In this document: piece after piece, positions 15,278 to 23,404 of the stretch
How positions within the stretch are numbered: the stretch's first letter is position 1
Layout of the letters: each line of letters opens with the position of its first letter
DNA from: Actinomycetota bacterium
GTDB lineage: Bacteria > Actinomycetota > CADDZG01 > WHSQ01
DNA: 32,733 nucleotides
Direction of reading: 5' to 3'
Assembly: GCA_009379915.1 (NCBI GenBank)
Contig: WHSV01000003.1
Location: 11,309-44,041, forward strand
Notes under the pieces: generated by a model
Told to the model about the DNA's origin: nothing
The model's database searches: none
The model's input: only the letters and a program-made list of their open reading frames with translations
Program-made: the position numbers and the translations under genes

Positions 15278-15442
15278 ATGCGGTGGCTGAATCGCGATGA
15301 CGGGGACACACAGTCCGAGCTCTACGGAGTCCTGCAGTCGGTCTTCGAACGCGACGGCGGTCAGGTTCTCAAGGTCTTGGACAAACGGGGCCAGACTCAC
15401 ATCGTCAGAGTCGAAGACATCGTCGCGGCCCGCATTCGATGA
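15278..15442 (+). CDS. Small SH3-like domain protein, start uncertain
   Basis: From the first usual start codon (ATG 15278) the product has 54 residues. The protein-like sequence extends further upstream in the same frame, from ATC 15227, which overlaps the ferredoxin TAA. It reads LPQDWPNHIGRRVTMRW and then a beta-rich segment ending VRVEDIVAARIR. The GRRV...VEDIVA pattern resembles the SH3-like domain found in front of some actinobacterial acetyltransferases (Rv0428c type); here it stands alone. No ATG, GTG or TTG exists between the ferredoxin stop and 15278, so either translation starts at a rare codon or the domain is shortened. Its function is unknown. Confidence 0.6.
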   Translation: MRWLNRDDGDTQSELYGVLQSVFERDGGQVLKVLDKRGQTHIVRVEDIVAARIR

Positions 15443-15572
15443 GGGCCAGGTCCCGGCCTACCAATCCCTCCTTTCTCTGGTCGGTAGATCCGAATAAGTT
15501 GGGGTACGCGCCCGTTAGGATGGGTGCCGAAACGACTCATGACCCTTTAAAACAGGGCGGAGAGGACAAGTA

Positions 15573-17432
15573 GTGTCGACCCAGATCGCCCCACCGAAGC
15601 AGCCCGGGGCTGATCGCAAGGAACTAGATCAAGTAGTCATCCGCTTCGCAGGAGACTCGGGTGACGGAATGCAGCTCACCGGCGAGCGCTTCACGAGCGC
15701 GACTGCCTTCTTTGGCAACGACCTTGCGACCCAGCCCGACTTTCCCGCGGAGATTCGAGCCCCCGCCGGCACCATTCCGGGTGTCAGCGCGTTCCAGATT
15801 CAGTTCAGCGACCACGACATCCTGACACCCGGGGACGCTCCGAGCGTGCTCGTGGCAATGAACCCGGCGGCCCTCAAGGCTCATCTGAAGGAGCTATTGG
15901 TTGGCGGCTTGCTGGTCGTCAACTCGGATGCGTTCGACAAGCGCAACCTCGACAAGGTGGGCTACGACTCCAACCCGCTCGAGGACGACTCACTCAAGAG
16001 CTATCAGGTCTACGACATCGCCATGACCTCCATGACACTCGAGGCGGTCAAGGGGGTCGGCCTCAACAAGAAAGAGGCGGGGCGCTGCAAGAACATGTTC
16101 GCCCTCGGCGTCATCTCCTGGATGTACGGGCGACCGCTGAAGCCCACCATCGACTGGCTCGACAAGAAGTTCGCGCGTAAGCCCGAACTCGCAGAAGCCA
16201 ACACGAAAGCGTTGAAGGCCGGGCACGCTTTTGGCGAGACCGCCGAGCTGACCGCATTCGAGGTCAAGCCGGCCACCATCGCCCCGGGAACGTATCGGCG
16301 CATAACGGGAAACCAGGCGATCGCCTACGGGCTTCTCGCGGCGAGCGTGCAGAGCAAATTGCCGCTGTTCCTCGGGAGCTATCCGATCACGCCGGCCTCC
16401 GACATCCTGCACGAGCTCTCGCGACACAAGAACTTCGGCGTTCGAACCATCCAGGCCGAGGACGAGATCGCGGCCGCCGGAATGGCCCTGGGAGCGGCGT
16501 TCTCCGGTCATCTCGGAGTGACGACCACATCCGGTCCCGGACTCGATCTCAAGAGCGAGACCCTCGGGTTGGCCATCGCCCTCGAGCTCCCGATGATCGT
16601 CGTCGACATCCAGCGCGGAGGTCCATCGACGGGGCTTCCCACCAAGACCGAGCAAAGCGATCTGCTTCACGCGATGTACGGTCGCCACGGCGAGTCTCCG
16701 CTTCCGATCGTCGCGAGTTACTCACCGGCCTCCTGCTTCTGGGCGGCCGTCGAGTCGGCTCGGATCGCCATCAAGTACATGACGCCGGTCATTCTCCTGA
16801 GCGACGGCTACATCGCCAACGGCGCGGAGCCGTGGAGGATCACGGCCCTCGGGAAGCTTCCCGACATCTCGCGCGACTTCACCACGCAGCCCAACATGGG
16901 TGACGACTTCTGGCCCTATCTCCGCGACGACGTGACGTTGTCACGCCCGTGGGCGATTCCGGGAACTCCCGGCCTCGAGCACCGCATCGGAGGCCTCGAG
17001 AAGGCCGACGGAACGGGCAACATCTCCTACGAGCCCGAGAATCACGAGTTAATGAGCGAATTGCGCGCGGCCAAGATCAAGGCCATCGAGGAGGACATCG
17101 ATCCTCTCGAGTGGCGCGGCGACGAGGACGCCAACGTTCTGGTTCTCGGTTGGGGCGGAACCTACGGCGCCATCGGAGCCGCGTGCAGAAGCCTGCGCCA
17201 TGCCGGCAAGAAGATTGCGCACGCTCACATCCGCCATCTCTCTCCGTTCCCCAGGAACACGGAAGACGTGCTGGGACGTTTCGACAAAGTGATCGTCCCC
17301 GAGCTCAACATGGGCCAGCTCTCGAAGCTGATCCGTGCGGAGTTCCTCATCGACGCACAGTCGATTAGCAAGATGCAAGGGCAGCCGTTCAGGTCGTCCG
17401 AGCTCGAACAGATGATCCTGGAGAGGATGTAA
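15573..17432 (+). CDS. korA: 2-oxoacid:ferredoxin oxidoreductase, fused gamma-alpha subunit
   Basis: A 619-residue subunit of the KorAB type, which oxidises 2-oxoglutarate (or a related 2-oxoacid) to the acyl-CoA with ferredoxin as acceptor. The N-terminal gamma domain (about 10-200, IRFAGDSGDGMQLTGERF...FPAEIRAPAGT) is followed by the alpha domain (about 240-619). Recognisable blocks are GNQAIAYGLLAA, GSYPITPASDILHEL, TIQAEDEIAAAGMALGA, TTTSGPG and DIQRGGPSTGLPTKTEQSD. The GTG start at 15573 follows GGAGAGG by about seven bases. Together with korB it would bypass the NAD-linked 2-oxoglutarate dehydrogenase. The exact substrate is inferred. Confidence 0.94.
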   Translation: MSTQIAPPKQPGADRKELDQVVIRFAGDSGDGMQLTGERFTSATAFFGNDLATQPDFPAEIRAPAGTIPGVSAFQIQFSDHDILTPGDAPSVLVAMNPAALKAHLKELLVGGLLVVNSDAFDKRNLDKVGYDSNPLEDDSLKSYQVYDIAMTSMTLEAVKGVGLNKKEAGRCKNMFALGVISWMYGRPLKPTIDWLDKKFARKPELAEANTKALKAGHAFGETAELTAFEVKPATIAPGTYRRITGNQAIAYGLLAASVQSKLPLFLGSYPITPASDILHELSRHKNFGVRTIQAEDEIAAAGMALGAAFSGHLGVTTTSGPGLDLKSETLGLAIALELPMIVVDIQRGGPSTGLPTKTEQSDLLHAMYGRHGESPLPIVASYSPASCFWAAVESARIAIKYMTPVILLSDGYIANGAEPWRITALGKLPDISRDFTTQPNMGDDFWPYLRDDVTLSRPWAIPGTPGLEHRIGGLEKADGTGNISYEPENHELMSELRAAKIKAIEEDIDPLEWRGDEDANVLVLGWGGTYGAIGAACRSLRHAGKKIAHAHIRHLSPFPRNTEDVLGRFDKVIVPELNMGQLSKLIRAEFLIDAQSISKMQGQPFRSSELEQMILERM

Positions 17433-17436
17433 GAGA

Positions 17437-17541
17437 ATGAGTGATCGTCTCGACGATCGCGGGCATTGCCCGACGGCGGCGAATCGCCGGCGTGAGCGGA
17501 GTCTCGCATCGCGCGACGAAGCGGGAGGGGAACAGGAATGA
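17437..17541 (+). CDS. Possible 34-residue leader ORF between korA and korB
   Basis: An ATG four bases after the korA stop opens a 34-codon frame whose TGA overlaps the korB ATG as ATGA. It has GGAGAGG about a dozen bases upstream. Its first codons (ATGAGTGATC) nearly repeat the korB start (ATGAGCGATC). Its third-position GC is lower than in the flanking genes, which argues against a conserved protein. It may serve only to couple korB translation to korA, or may be chance. Confidence 0.25.
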   Translation: MSDRLDDRGHCPTAANRRRERSLASRDEAGGEQE

Positions 17542-18602
17542 GCGATCCGATAGCAATGGCGACCCAGGGCCGGGGGGTGACCGAGGCCTCGGACGGCGTC
17601 GGCACGCTTACGCGCAAGGACTTCGAATCCGACCAGGAGATCCGCTGGTGTCCGGGATGCGGGGACTACGCGGTGCTGAGCGCAGTTCAGAACGTCATGC
17701 CCGAGCTCGGGATACCGCGCGAGAAGATCGTGTTCATCTCGGGCATCGGTTGCTCGAGCCGCTTTCCGTACTACATGAACACCTACGGACTGCACGGGAT
17801 CCACGGCCGGGCGGCGGCCATCGCCACAGGCATCGCCACCGCTCGCCCCGATCTGCAGGTGTGGGTGGTGACCGGCGACGGCGACGGTCTCTCGATCGGT
17901 GGAAACCACCTCATCCACGCACTGCGTCGGAACGTGAACCTCAAGATTCTGTTGTTCAACAACCAGGTCTACGGACTGACGAAGGGCCAGTACTCGCCGA
18001 CCTCCGAGATGGGCAAGGTCACCAAGTCGACGCCGTTCGGGTCGCTCGAGCGACCCTTCAACCCTGTATCGATCGCGCTGGGGGCCGAGGCGACGTTTGT
18101 GGGACGCACGATCGACGTCGAACGCAAACACCTTCCCCAGATGCTCAGGCAGGCGGCCGCACACCGCGGCAGCGCGTTCATCGAGATCTACCAGAACTGC
18201 AACATCTTCAACGACGGCGCGTTCATCGCGCTGACCGGCAAGGAGAAGTCTCAGAACCGCATCTATATCGAGCACGGACAACCGATCCGCTTCGGCCCGA
18301 ACAACGAGCGCGGCGTGGTGGCCACCAGCACCGGACAACTCGAGATTGTCGACGTGGCCGAGGTGGGGGAGGACAAGCTGTTGGTGCACGACGCCCACCG
18401 AGGAGACCCGGGCCTTGCCTTCTCGCTGTCACGGCTTGCCGACGGACCGACCACACCCACCCCGCTCGGCATCTTCCGACAGGTCGAGGCACCCGTCTAC
18501 GGGGACGGAATGGAGTCGCAGCTGCGCGCCGCGGCCGAGCAGCAGGGGCCCGGCGATCTCGCGGAACTGCTGATGACCGGCGACACGTGGACCGTCGACT
18601 AA
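17538..18602 (+). CDS. korB: 2-oxoacid:ferredoxin oxidoreductase, beta subunit
   Basis: A 354-residue thiamine-diphosphate- and Fe-S-binding subunit. The WCPGCGDYAVL motif (about 37-47), GIGCSSRFPYYM and the cofactor motif VTGDGDGLSIGGNH followed by NNQVYGLTKGQ are all present. A third cluster-ligand region with NCNIFND lies later. The length is typical of KorB rather than the shorter pyruvate-type beta subunit. GGAGGGG is seven bases before the ATG. The partner korA ends 105 bases upstream. It is followed at once by a small acidic protein gene. Confidence 0.95.
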   Translation: MSDPIAMATQGRGVTEASDGVGTLTRKDFESDQEIRWCPGCGDYAVLSAVQNVMPELGIPREKIVFISGIGCSSRFPYYMNTYGLHGIHGRAAAIATGIATARPDLQVWVVTGDGDGLSIGGNHLIHALRRNVNLKILLFNNQVYGLTKGQYSPTSEMGKVTKSTPFGSLERPFNPVSIALGAEATFVGRTIDVERKHLPQMLRQAAAHRGSAFIEIYQNCNIFNDGAFIALTGKEKSQNRIYIEHGQPIRFGPNNERGVVATSTGQLEIVDVAEVGEDKLLVHDAHRGDPGLAFSLSRLADGPTTPTPLGIFRQVEAPVYGDGMESQLRAAAEQQGPGDLAELLMTGDTWTVD

Positions 18603-18607
18603 GGCCT

Positions 18608-18826
18608 GTGGAAGAACGCAGGGACGAAGCCGTCGATGAGCGCGCCGCCGAGCTTCAGGTCGAGACCACCGACGAGGACCTCAAGGATCCCGAGGTCGCG
18701 CGCGACGCCGCGGATCAGATTCTGAAGGAGTCGCGCCGACGCACCGAGCAAGCCGAGGATCTCGACCCCGACGACGACGACGTCGTCAGACGGTCGAGCG
18801 AAGAGACCGCCACCGAGCCCGAGTAG
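18608..18826 (+). CDS. Small acidic protein of unknown function
   Basis: A 72-residue, highly charged protein starting at GTG 18608, five bases after the korB stop. It reads as helical segments (ERRDEAVDERAAE, PEVARDAADQILKESRRR), a run of aspartates and the ending RRSSEETATEPE. This layout, a DPEVARDAA block and a terminal RRSSEE block, is recalled from small conserved actinobacterial hypothetical proteins; that could not be checked here. The frame also runs unbroken antiparallel to nothing else, and codon third positions are GC-rich. The Shine-Dalgarno is weak, so translation is probably coupled to korB. Confidence 0.6.
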   Translation: MEERRDEAVDERAAELQVETTDEDLKDPEVARDAADQILKESRRRTEQAEDLDPDDDDVVRRSSEETATEPE

Positions 18827-18829
18827 CGA

Positions 18830-19198
18830 CTACTCCGGCGACGGCGTGATACGCACCTCGGCGAAGCTTCCCTCACCGTCCTCGCCGATTTCCAGCACCT
18901 CGATGGAATAGTCGCCGGCCGTGAAGGAGTCGCCTTCCTGCAGTCCGGTGAACTTTTCGGATGTCTCGGCGTCGGGATCGTGGCCAAAGACGCTGAACTG
19001 GGCACCCGATTCGAGGATGTTTCCCACGCCGACATCGAGCTCGCCGAGCGACGGCTGGGTTCCCTGGTAGATCTTCTGGCTCAGCGAGTCGTCCTCGGCG
19101 CCTCCACCGTTGTCGCCGCCGCTGTCACCTCCGCAGCCCGCGAGCAGCAACCCAGCGGCAAGCAGCAGGAACGCCATGGGCTTTCTAGTCCCGCTCAA
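18830..19198 (-). CDS. Small lipoprotein next to the calpain-like protease
   Basis: A 122-residue lipoprotein. The TTG start at 19198 is chosen because it supplies the basic n-region (SGTRKP) before the hydrophobic core; ATG 19177 would leave the signal without positive charge. The lipobox is LLAGC, with C22 lipidated. A Gly/Asp/Glu-rich linker follows, then a beta-rich domain (SFTAGDYSIEVLEI, SFAEVRITPSPE) about 75 residues long. The gene overlaps the end of the calpain-like gene by 14 bases, so the two are co-transcribed and probably coupled. A role as membrane-side partner, inhibitor or anchor for the protease is inference only. Confidence 0.75.
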   Translation of the reverse strand: MSGTRKPMAFLLLAAGLLLAGCGGDSGGDNGGGAEDDSLSQKIYQGTQPSLGELDVGVGNILESGAQFSVFGHDPDAETSEKFTGLQEGDSFTAGDYSIEVLEIGEDGEGSFAEVRITPSPE

Positions 19199-20543
19199 GA
19201 TCGTTCACCACCACCGCATTGAGGTTGTCCTGAAATTCCTCGAAGGTCAGCACGGTATCGCCCTCACTCGTGCCCCACGGATTGCGGATCGTCACGGTGC
19301 CGGCCTCCGGATCGACATCGGTCACATAGTAGGCGTGGGATGCATAGAGCTCGCTGTCCTCGTAGAGCGGCTTCTTCTCGCCGTCGTCGCTGCTGAGGGT
19401 CTCGACCGTGATCGCCGAACCATCGTTAAGCGAGTCGTGGAGAGCCTCGATGCTCACGTCGCCGGCGTCGGAGCGATCGCTCTCGCTCCCGGTGAGGTGC
19501 TCCAGGGCTTCGTTGGTGAAGCCTCCCTCGATCTCTCCGTAGCTCCCGTGGTACTGGGCGTAGGCCTTCTCGATCAGCATGACCCAGAGCTCCGGGTTGG
19601 TTTCGCCGTCGGGCACATCGCCGGGACCCGCGAATTCGGTCGAGCCATCGGTGGCCGGGATGTGGGGACCGACCACGATGTCGACCGGGTCGCCGTCGTC
19701 GTAGAAGGTGACGGTGAAGGTTCCATTCTCGTTCGGACGAATGATGTCGCGGATTAGTTCCGGGTTCTGCTGAGCGACCTCGGCAAGGGATGCGAGCAGG
19801 TAGCAGTCACCCAGGCCCTGTTGGTCGATATCGCTCGGATGGATGGGATGGTCGTCGTCGCCCCGGATGAAGAGGTCACCGGCAAGGTCCTCGTAGTCCG
19901 CGTCGTCGAGCCCATCGTTCTCGACGTCGTCGAAACGAGGGTCCAGATCGTCGGTCAGAGCCATGATGCGCTCGAGGGTCTCGGGGGACGCCTTCTGGGC
20001 GATTGCGTTGAAGAAGGCGCGCCGCTCGCTCTCGTCGGTCCCGAAGAAGCCCTCGCCCATCCCGACAAGAATGAGCGCGAGCTCGGCGTCGTCCAGGTTG
20101 GCGATGACGGCGTTGAACTCGGCCGGGTCGAGGTCGTCGAGGATGTCGGCGATGGCGTCGTGATCGGCTCCCCAGAAACCGCGGAGCTCGTCCCTGATGT
20201 CCTCGGTGGCGTCCTCGACTATGTCGGGATCGGCCTCGACAGCATCCGGGTCGGCGTCGTCGGGATCGTCCGAGCCCCCCGGAGTGTCTCCTTCTTCACC
20301 CTCTCCGTCATCGGAGTCGGGATCGGTGGCGCTCACCTCCCCCTCGGCGACCGAGACACCGTCACCACACTCGCCGCCGGTCACCGAACAGATGGCCTCC
20401 TGCACCTTGTCCACGACCGTGGCGCCGATGTCGGACGCGGACATCACCACCAGGGCGACGACGGCCGCGACGAGGGCCAGAACGCCGACGTACTCCGCCG
20501 AGGTTTGGCCCTGCTGGCCGCGCGCGACCCGGAGACGTCCCAT
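19185..20543 (-). CDS. Calpain-family cysteine protease with a type IV prepilin-like N-terminus
   Basis: A 452-residue protein. Residues 9-18 (RGQQGQTSAEY region) match the prepilin-peptidase site: G12 is followed by Q13, with glutamate E17 at +5, and then one membrane helix (about 19-37). A short segment with C52 and C59, an extremely acidic linker (about 66-118) and a helical region follow. The C-terminal calpain domain (about 230-452) has Q241 and catalytic C247 in QQGLGDCYLL, then LWVMLIEKAYAQYHGSYGEIEGG, H403 in SHAYYVTDVD and N421 in IRNPWG. The triad is complete, so activity is expected outside the membrane. It is the first gene of a two-gene minus-strand unit with the lipoprotein. Confidence 0.88.
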   Translation of the reverse strand: MGRLRVARGQQGQTSAEYVGVLALVAAVVALVVMSASDIGATVVDKVQEAICSVTGGECGDGVSVAEGEVSATDPDSDDGEGEEGDTPGGSDDPDDADPDAVEADPDIVEDATEDIRDELRGFWGADHDAIADILDDLDPAEFNAVIANLDDAELALILVGMGEGFFGTDESERRAFFNAIAQKASPETLERIMALTDDLDPRFDDVENDGLDDADYEDLAGDLFIRGDDDHPIHPSDIDQQGLGDCYLLASLAEVAQQNPELIRDIIRPNENGTFTVTFYDDGDPVDIVVGPHIPATDGSTEFAGPGDVPDGETNPELWVMLIEKAYAQYHGSYGEIEGGFTNEALEHLTGSESDRSDAGDVSIEALHDSLNDGSAITVETLSSDDGEKKPLYEDSELYASHAYYVTDVDPEAGTVTIRNPWGTSEGDTVLTFEEFQDNLNAVVVNDLERD

Positions 20544-20643
20544 GGAGCAAGCCTAGGGAGTCGCCCATCCCGGCACATGGGTCCGAGGACCTATGTTGGG
20601 CGGTGGGCCGGGCCCAGATCGTGCCGTGTATCGTGCCCAGACT

Positions 20644-22257
20644 ATGAACGCGCCACATCAGGGACACGGCGGATTGGCCGTAACCCATACGCTCAAGGCG
20701 CTCGGCGTAACCAACCTCTTCACCCTCACCGGTGGCCACATCTTTCCGATCTTCGACGGCGCCGTGGCCGACGGCATCCGACTCGTCGACGTGCGGCACG
20801 AACAGAGCGCGGCGTTCGCGGCGGAGGGTTGGGCCCGGCTCACGCGCTCGCTCGGCGTCTGCGCGGTGACCGCGGGTCCCGGCGTCACGAACGCGATGAG
20901 CGCTCTCGCCCAGGCGAGGTTCAACCAGGCCCCCGTTCTCGCGCTGGCCGGGAGGGCCCCCGCCTTCCGATGGGGCAAGGGGTCGCTCCAGGAGATCGAC
21001 CACGTTCCGTTCGTCGATCCCCTTGCTCCGGCTCGGACCGTGAACGACTTCACCGACATCCCCACCGCCGTCATGGGGGCCGCGGAGGATGCGCTGAGCC
21101 CGCGGCGCGGCCCCCGCTTCCTCGACTTTCCACTCGACGTCCTGTTCAGCACCGGTGAGTTCGAGGTGCCGGCGCGGGAGCCTCAGACTTTCGACTTCGA
21201 GGAAGCCGGCGTGGGACGCCTCATAGAGGAATCCGAGCGTCCCGTCATCATGGCCGGCTCGAACGTCTTCATGGACGGTGCCGAGAAGGCGCTCGGATCC
21301 CTCGTCGAGAGGGCCCGCGTTCCGGCCTTCATGAACGGTCAGGGGCGCGGCTGCATCTCCGCCGACCACGAACTCGCGTTCGCGCGCGGCCGTTCGCAGG
21401 CACTCAGCGAGGCGGACCTCGTGATCGTCGCCGGAACGCCGTTCGACTTTCGGCTCGGCTTCGGGGAGAGCTTTGCTCCGGGCGCGAAGGTCGTGCATCT
21501 CGACTCGTCTCCCGACCTGATCGCCGAGCACGTCGGTCTCGCGGCGTCCATGGGCGGGCCGCTCAACCACGTCCTCGAGGGCATCGCCGACAGCGTCGAG
21601 TACCCACCCGACACGAAGGGGTGGATCGAGTCGCTGCGCGCCACCGAGGAGGCCGAGCGCGAATCTGCGCAGGCCGAGCTGCACGCGACGTCATCCCCGA
21701 TTCATCCCATGCGCATCTACGGAGAACTGATTCCGCTGCTCGAGCGCGACGCGATCGTCATCGGCGACGGCGGCGACTTCGTCTCCTACGCGGGGCGAGA
21801 GGTGCCCTCATACGAACCGGGTTGCTGGCTCGACCCGGGTCCCTTCGGTTGTCTCGGGGTCGGACCCGGTTACTCGATGGCGGCCAGGCTGGCGCACCCC
21901 GACCGGCAGGTGGTGCTGCTCTACGGTGACGGTGCGCTGGGGTTCTCGGGGATGGAGCTCGAATCCCTCGTGCGCCTGAACCTTCCGGTGGTGGCGATCG
22001 TGGGCAACAACGGCATCTGGGGACTCGAGAAGCACCCGATGCGGGCGCTCTACGGGTACGACGTCGCGGCGGAGCTTCAGCCCGAGCTGCGCTACGACCT
22101 GATGATGGCCAGCTTCGGGGGCCGGGGCGAATTCGTCACCGATCCCGACGACATCGCTCCCGCATTGAAACGAGCCTTCGCGTCGGGAGAACCCACTCTG
22201 GTCAACGTCGCCACCGATCCGTCGATCGCCTATCCGAGGTCGTCCAACCTCGCCTGA
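20644..22257 (+). CDS. Thiamine-diphosphate enzyme, acetolactate-synthase-like (IlvX group)
   Basis: A 537-residue enzyme of the acetolactate synthase / benzoylformate decarboxylase fold. The catalytic glutamate E53 is in VRHEQSAAFAAEGWARL. The central domain spans about 185-320. The C-terminal cofactor motif runs from YGDGALGFSGMELE to VGNNGIWGLEKHPM. The ending NVATDPSIAYPRSSNLA is typical of the actinobacterial IlvX-like group. That group is usually annotated as acetolactate synthase, but its reaction is not well established; oxalyl-CoA or 2-hydroxyacyl-CoA lyase relatives are alternatives. ATG 20644 is chosen because homology begins there. It is divergent from the calpain gene and convergent with the PHP gene, so it is probably a single-gene unit. 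Confidence 0.9.
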   Translation: MNAPHQGHGGLAVTHTLKALGVTNLFTLTGGHIFPIFDGAVADGIRLVDVRHEQSAAFAAEGWARLTRSLGVCAVTAGPGVTNAMSALAQARFNQAPVLALAGRAPAFRWGKGSLQEIDHVPFVDPLAPARTVNDFTDIPTAVMGAAEDALSPRRGPRFLDFPLDVLFSTGEFEVPAREPQTFDFEEAGVGRLIEESERPVIMAGSNVFMDGAEKALGSLVERARVPAFMNGQGRGCISADHELAFARGRSQALSEADLVIVAGTPFDFRLGFGESFAPGAKVVHLDSSPDLIAEHVGLAASMGGPLNHVLEGIADSVEYPPDTKGWIESLRATEEAERESAQAELHATSSPIHPMRIYGELIPLLERDAIVIGDGGDFVSYAGREVPSYEPGCWLDPGPFGCLGVGPGYSMAARLAHPDRQVVLLYGDGALGFSGMELESLVRLNLPVVAIVGNNGIWGLEKHPMRALYGYDVAAELQPELRYDLMMASFGGRGEFVTDPDDIAPALKRAFASGEPTLVNVATDPSIAYPRSSNLA

Positions 22258-22260
22258 TGC

Positions 22261-23286
22261 TTAGCGGTCGGCGACCCAGGCGAGAAGCTCGTCGGCGGAC
22301 ATGTAGTTGAGGATTCGCTCTCTCGGAGCTCCTGCGGCGAGCACGGTCGCGATGCCCATGTCCATGTAGTCGAGCTCGTGGATGTAGTGGGAGTCGGTTC
22401 CAATCGAGATGTAGCACCCCGCTTCGACTGCGCGCGCTGCGAGCTCGGCGTTCAGATCCTGGCGGTTCGGGTTGCAGTCGATCTCGACTGCCTTCCCGAC
22501 CTTCGCCGCTTCCGCGAACACCTTCTTCCAATTGGCGTGGAGCCCGGCGCGCGTGCCGTACATGCGCCCGCGCGGATGACCGAGCACGTGGAAGTTCGGA
22601 TTGCGCACGGCGGCGAGGTAGCGATAGGTCTGATCCTTGTCCGTCTGGAGGCTCGAGTGAAACGAGCCGAGGACGAGGTCGAGGCCCTCGAGGTCACCCG
22701 GGTCGGTGTCGCCCTCTCCGGACGGTGCGATGTTCATCTCCAGCGCGTGGAGCACGCGGAAGCCCGAGTCGGACAGCGCGTCGTTGACCTCGGCGATCTC
22801 CCGAGCTTGCATCCGCATCTCGTCCGGCGTCATGCCCCCGGCGACCTTGAGCCCCTGTGAGTGGTCGGTGATCGCGACGTACGAGTAACCGAGAGCGCGC
22901 GCGGCTTCCGCCATCCCTTCGATGGACACGGTTCCATCGCTATAGGTGGTGTGCATCTGCAGGTCCGCGTTGATGGCCTCGCGCCACTCCGGGTGTCCTT
23001 CGACTATGGCCGAGCTCACCGAGCGGGTCGAGAAGCCGGTCCGCGATTCCGGTGGGTCTCCGACCTCGGGTGCCTGGTTCATCCAGCCCTCTATGCGACG
23101 AGCGAGCTTGTCGCCGACGCCCGGGAGCTCCGTGAGTGATCTCCCCCCATCGAGGACGTCCCGAGCCTCCTCGACCCACGCGAGCGCAGAGCGCGAAGCC
23201 TTCCGGTAGGCCCGCTGGCGGTAGGACTCGGCCTGATCGGCCGAGCGCGCAAGCAGGTCGGCTATCTGCAGGTTGGTGAGCGACAT
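22261..23286 (-). CDS. HhH-PHP protein: PolX-like ends without the polymerase core
   Basis: A 341-residue protein with an N-terminal helix-hairpin-helix (LTELPGVGDKLARRIEGW, about 51-68) joined through a short linker to a PHP phosphoesterase domain (about 107-341). PHP ligands are visible: H112, D141/H142 (ITDHS), E183, H210 (GSFH), H237 (GHPRG), and D298/H300 (GTDSH). The usual first His of the HxH motif is Gln (Q110). Bacterial family X polymerases are near 570 residues with palm and fingers between HhH and PHP; those are absent. It may be a DNA-end or phosphoester-processing nuclease. Start ATG 23286. Confidence 0.85.
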   Translation of the reverse strand: MSLTNLQIADLLARSADQAESYRQRAYRKASRSALAWVEEARDVLDGGRSLTELPGVGDKLARRIEGWMNQAPEVGDPPESRTGFSTRSVSSAIVEGHPEWREAINADLQMHTTYSDGTVSIEGMAEAARALGYSYVAITDHSQGLKVAGGMTPDEMRMQAREIAEVNDALSDSGFRVLHALEMNIAPSGEGDTDPGDLEGLDLVLGSFHSSLQTDKDQTYRYLAAVRNPNFHVLGHPRGRMYGTRAGLHANWKKVFAEAAKVGKAVEIDCNPNRQDLNAELAARAVEAGCYISIGTDSHYIHELDYMDMGIATVLAAGAPRERILNYMSADELLAWVADR

Positions 23287-23371
23287 ACGCGCGAGAGCCT
23301 AGTTGGCCTCACGCGTCCTGAGTACAGGCGGGAACGCCTTCGAGAAACGGACAAGGCAGGCACAGCCGTGG

Positions 23372-23398
23372 TTGTTGTCGAGAGACCTTGGGTATCTT
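23372..23398 (+). promoter_or_regulatory. Candidate tldD promoter giving a leaderless message
   Basis: TTGTTG (23372-23377) and TATCTT (23393-23398) are 15 bases apart, a little short. The -10 ends six bases before the ATG at 23405 and no Shine-Dalgarno is present. Confidence 0.35.
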
Positions 23399-23404
23399 CG
23401 GTCG

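Noticed and set aside
17441-18607. Long plus-strand frame overlapping korB in another phase
   Set aside because: Only its last 72 codons, after korB, look like a protein; the rest is an Arg-rich shadow of korB.
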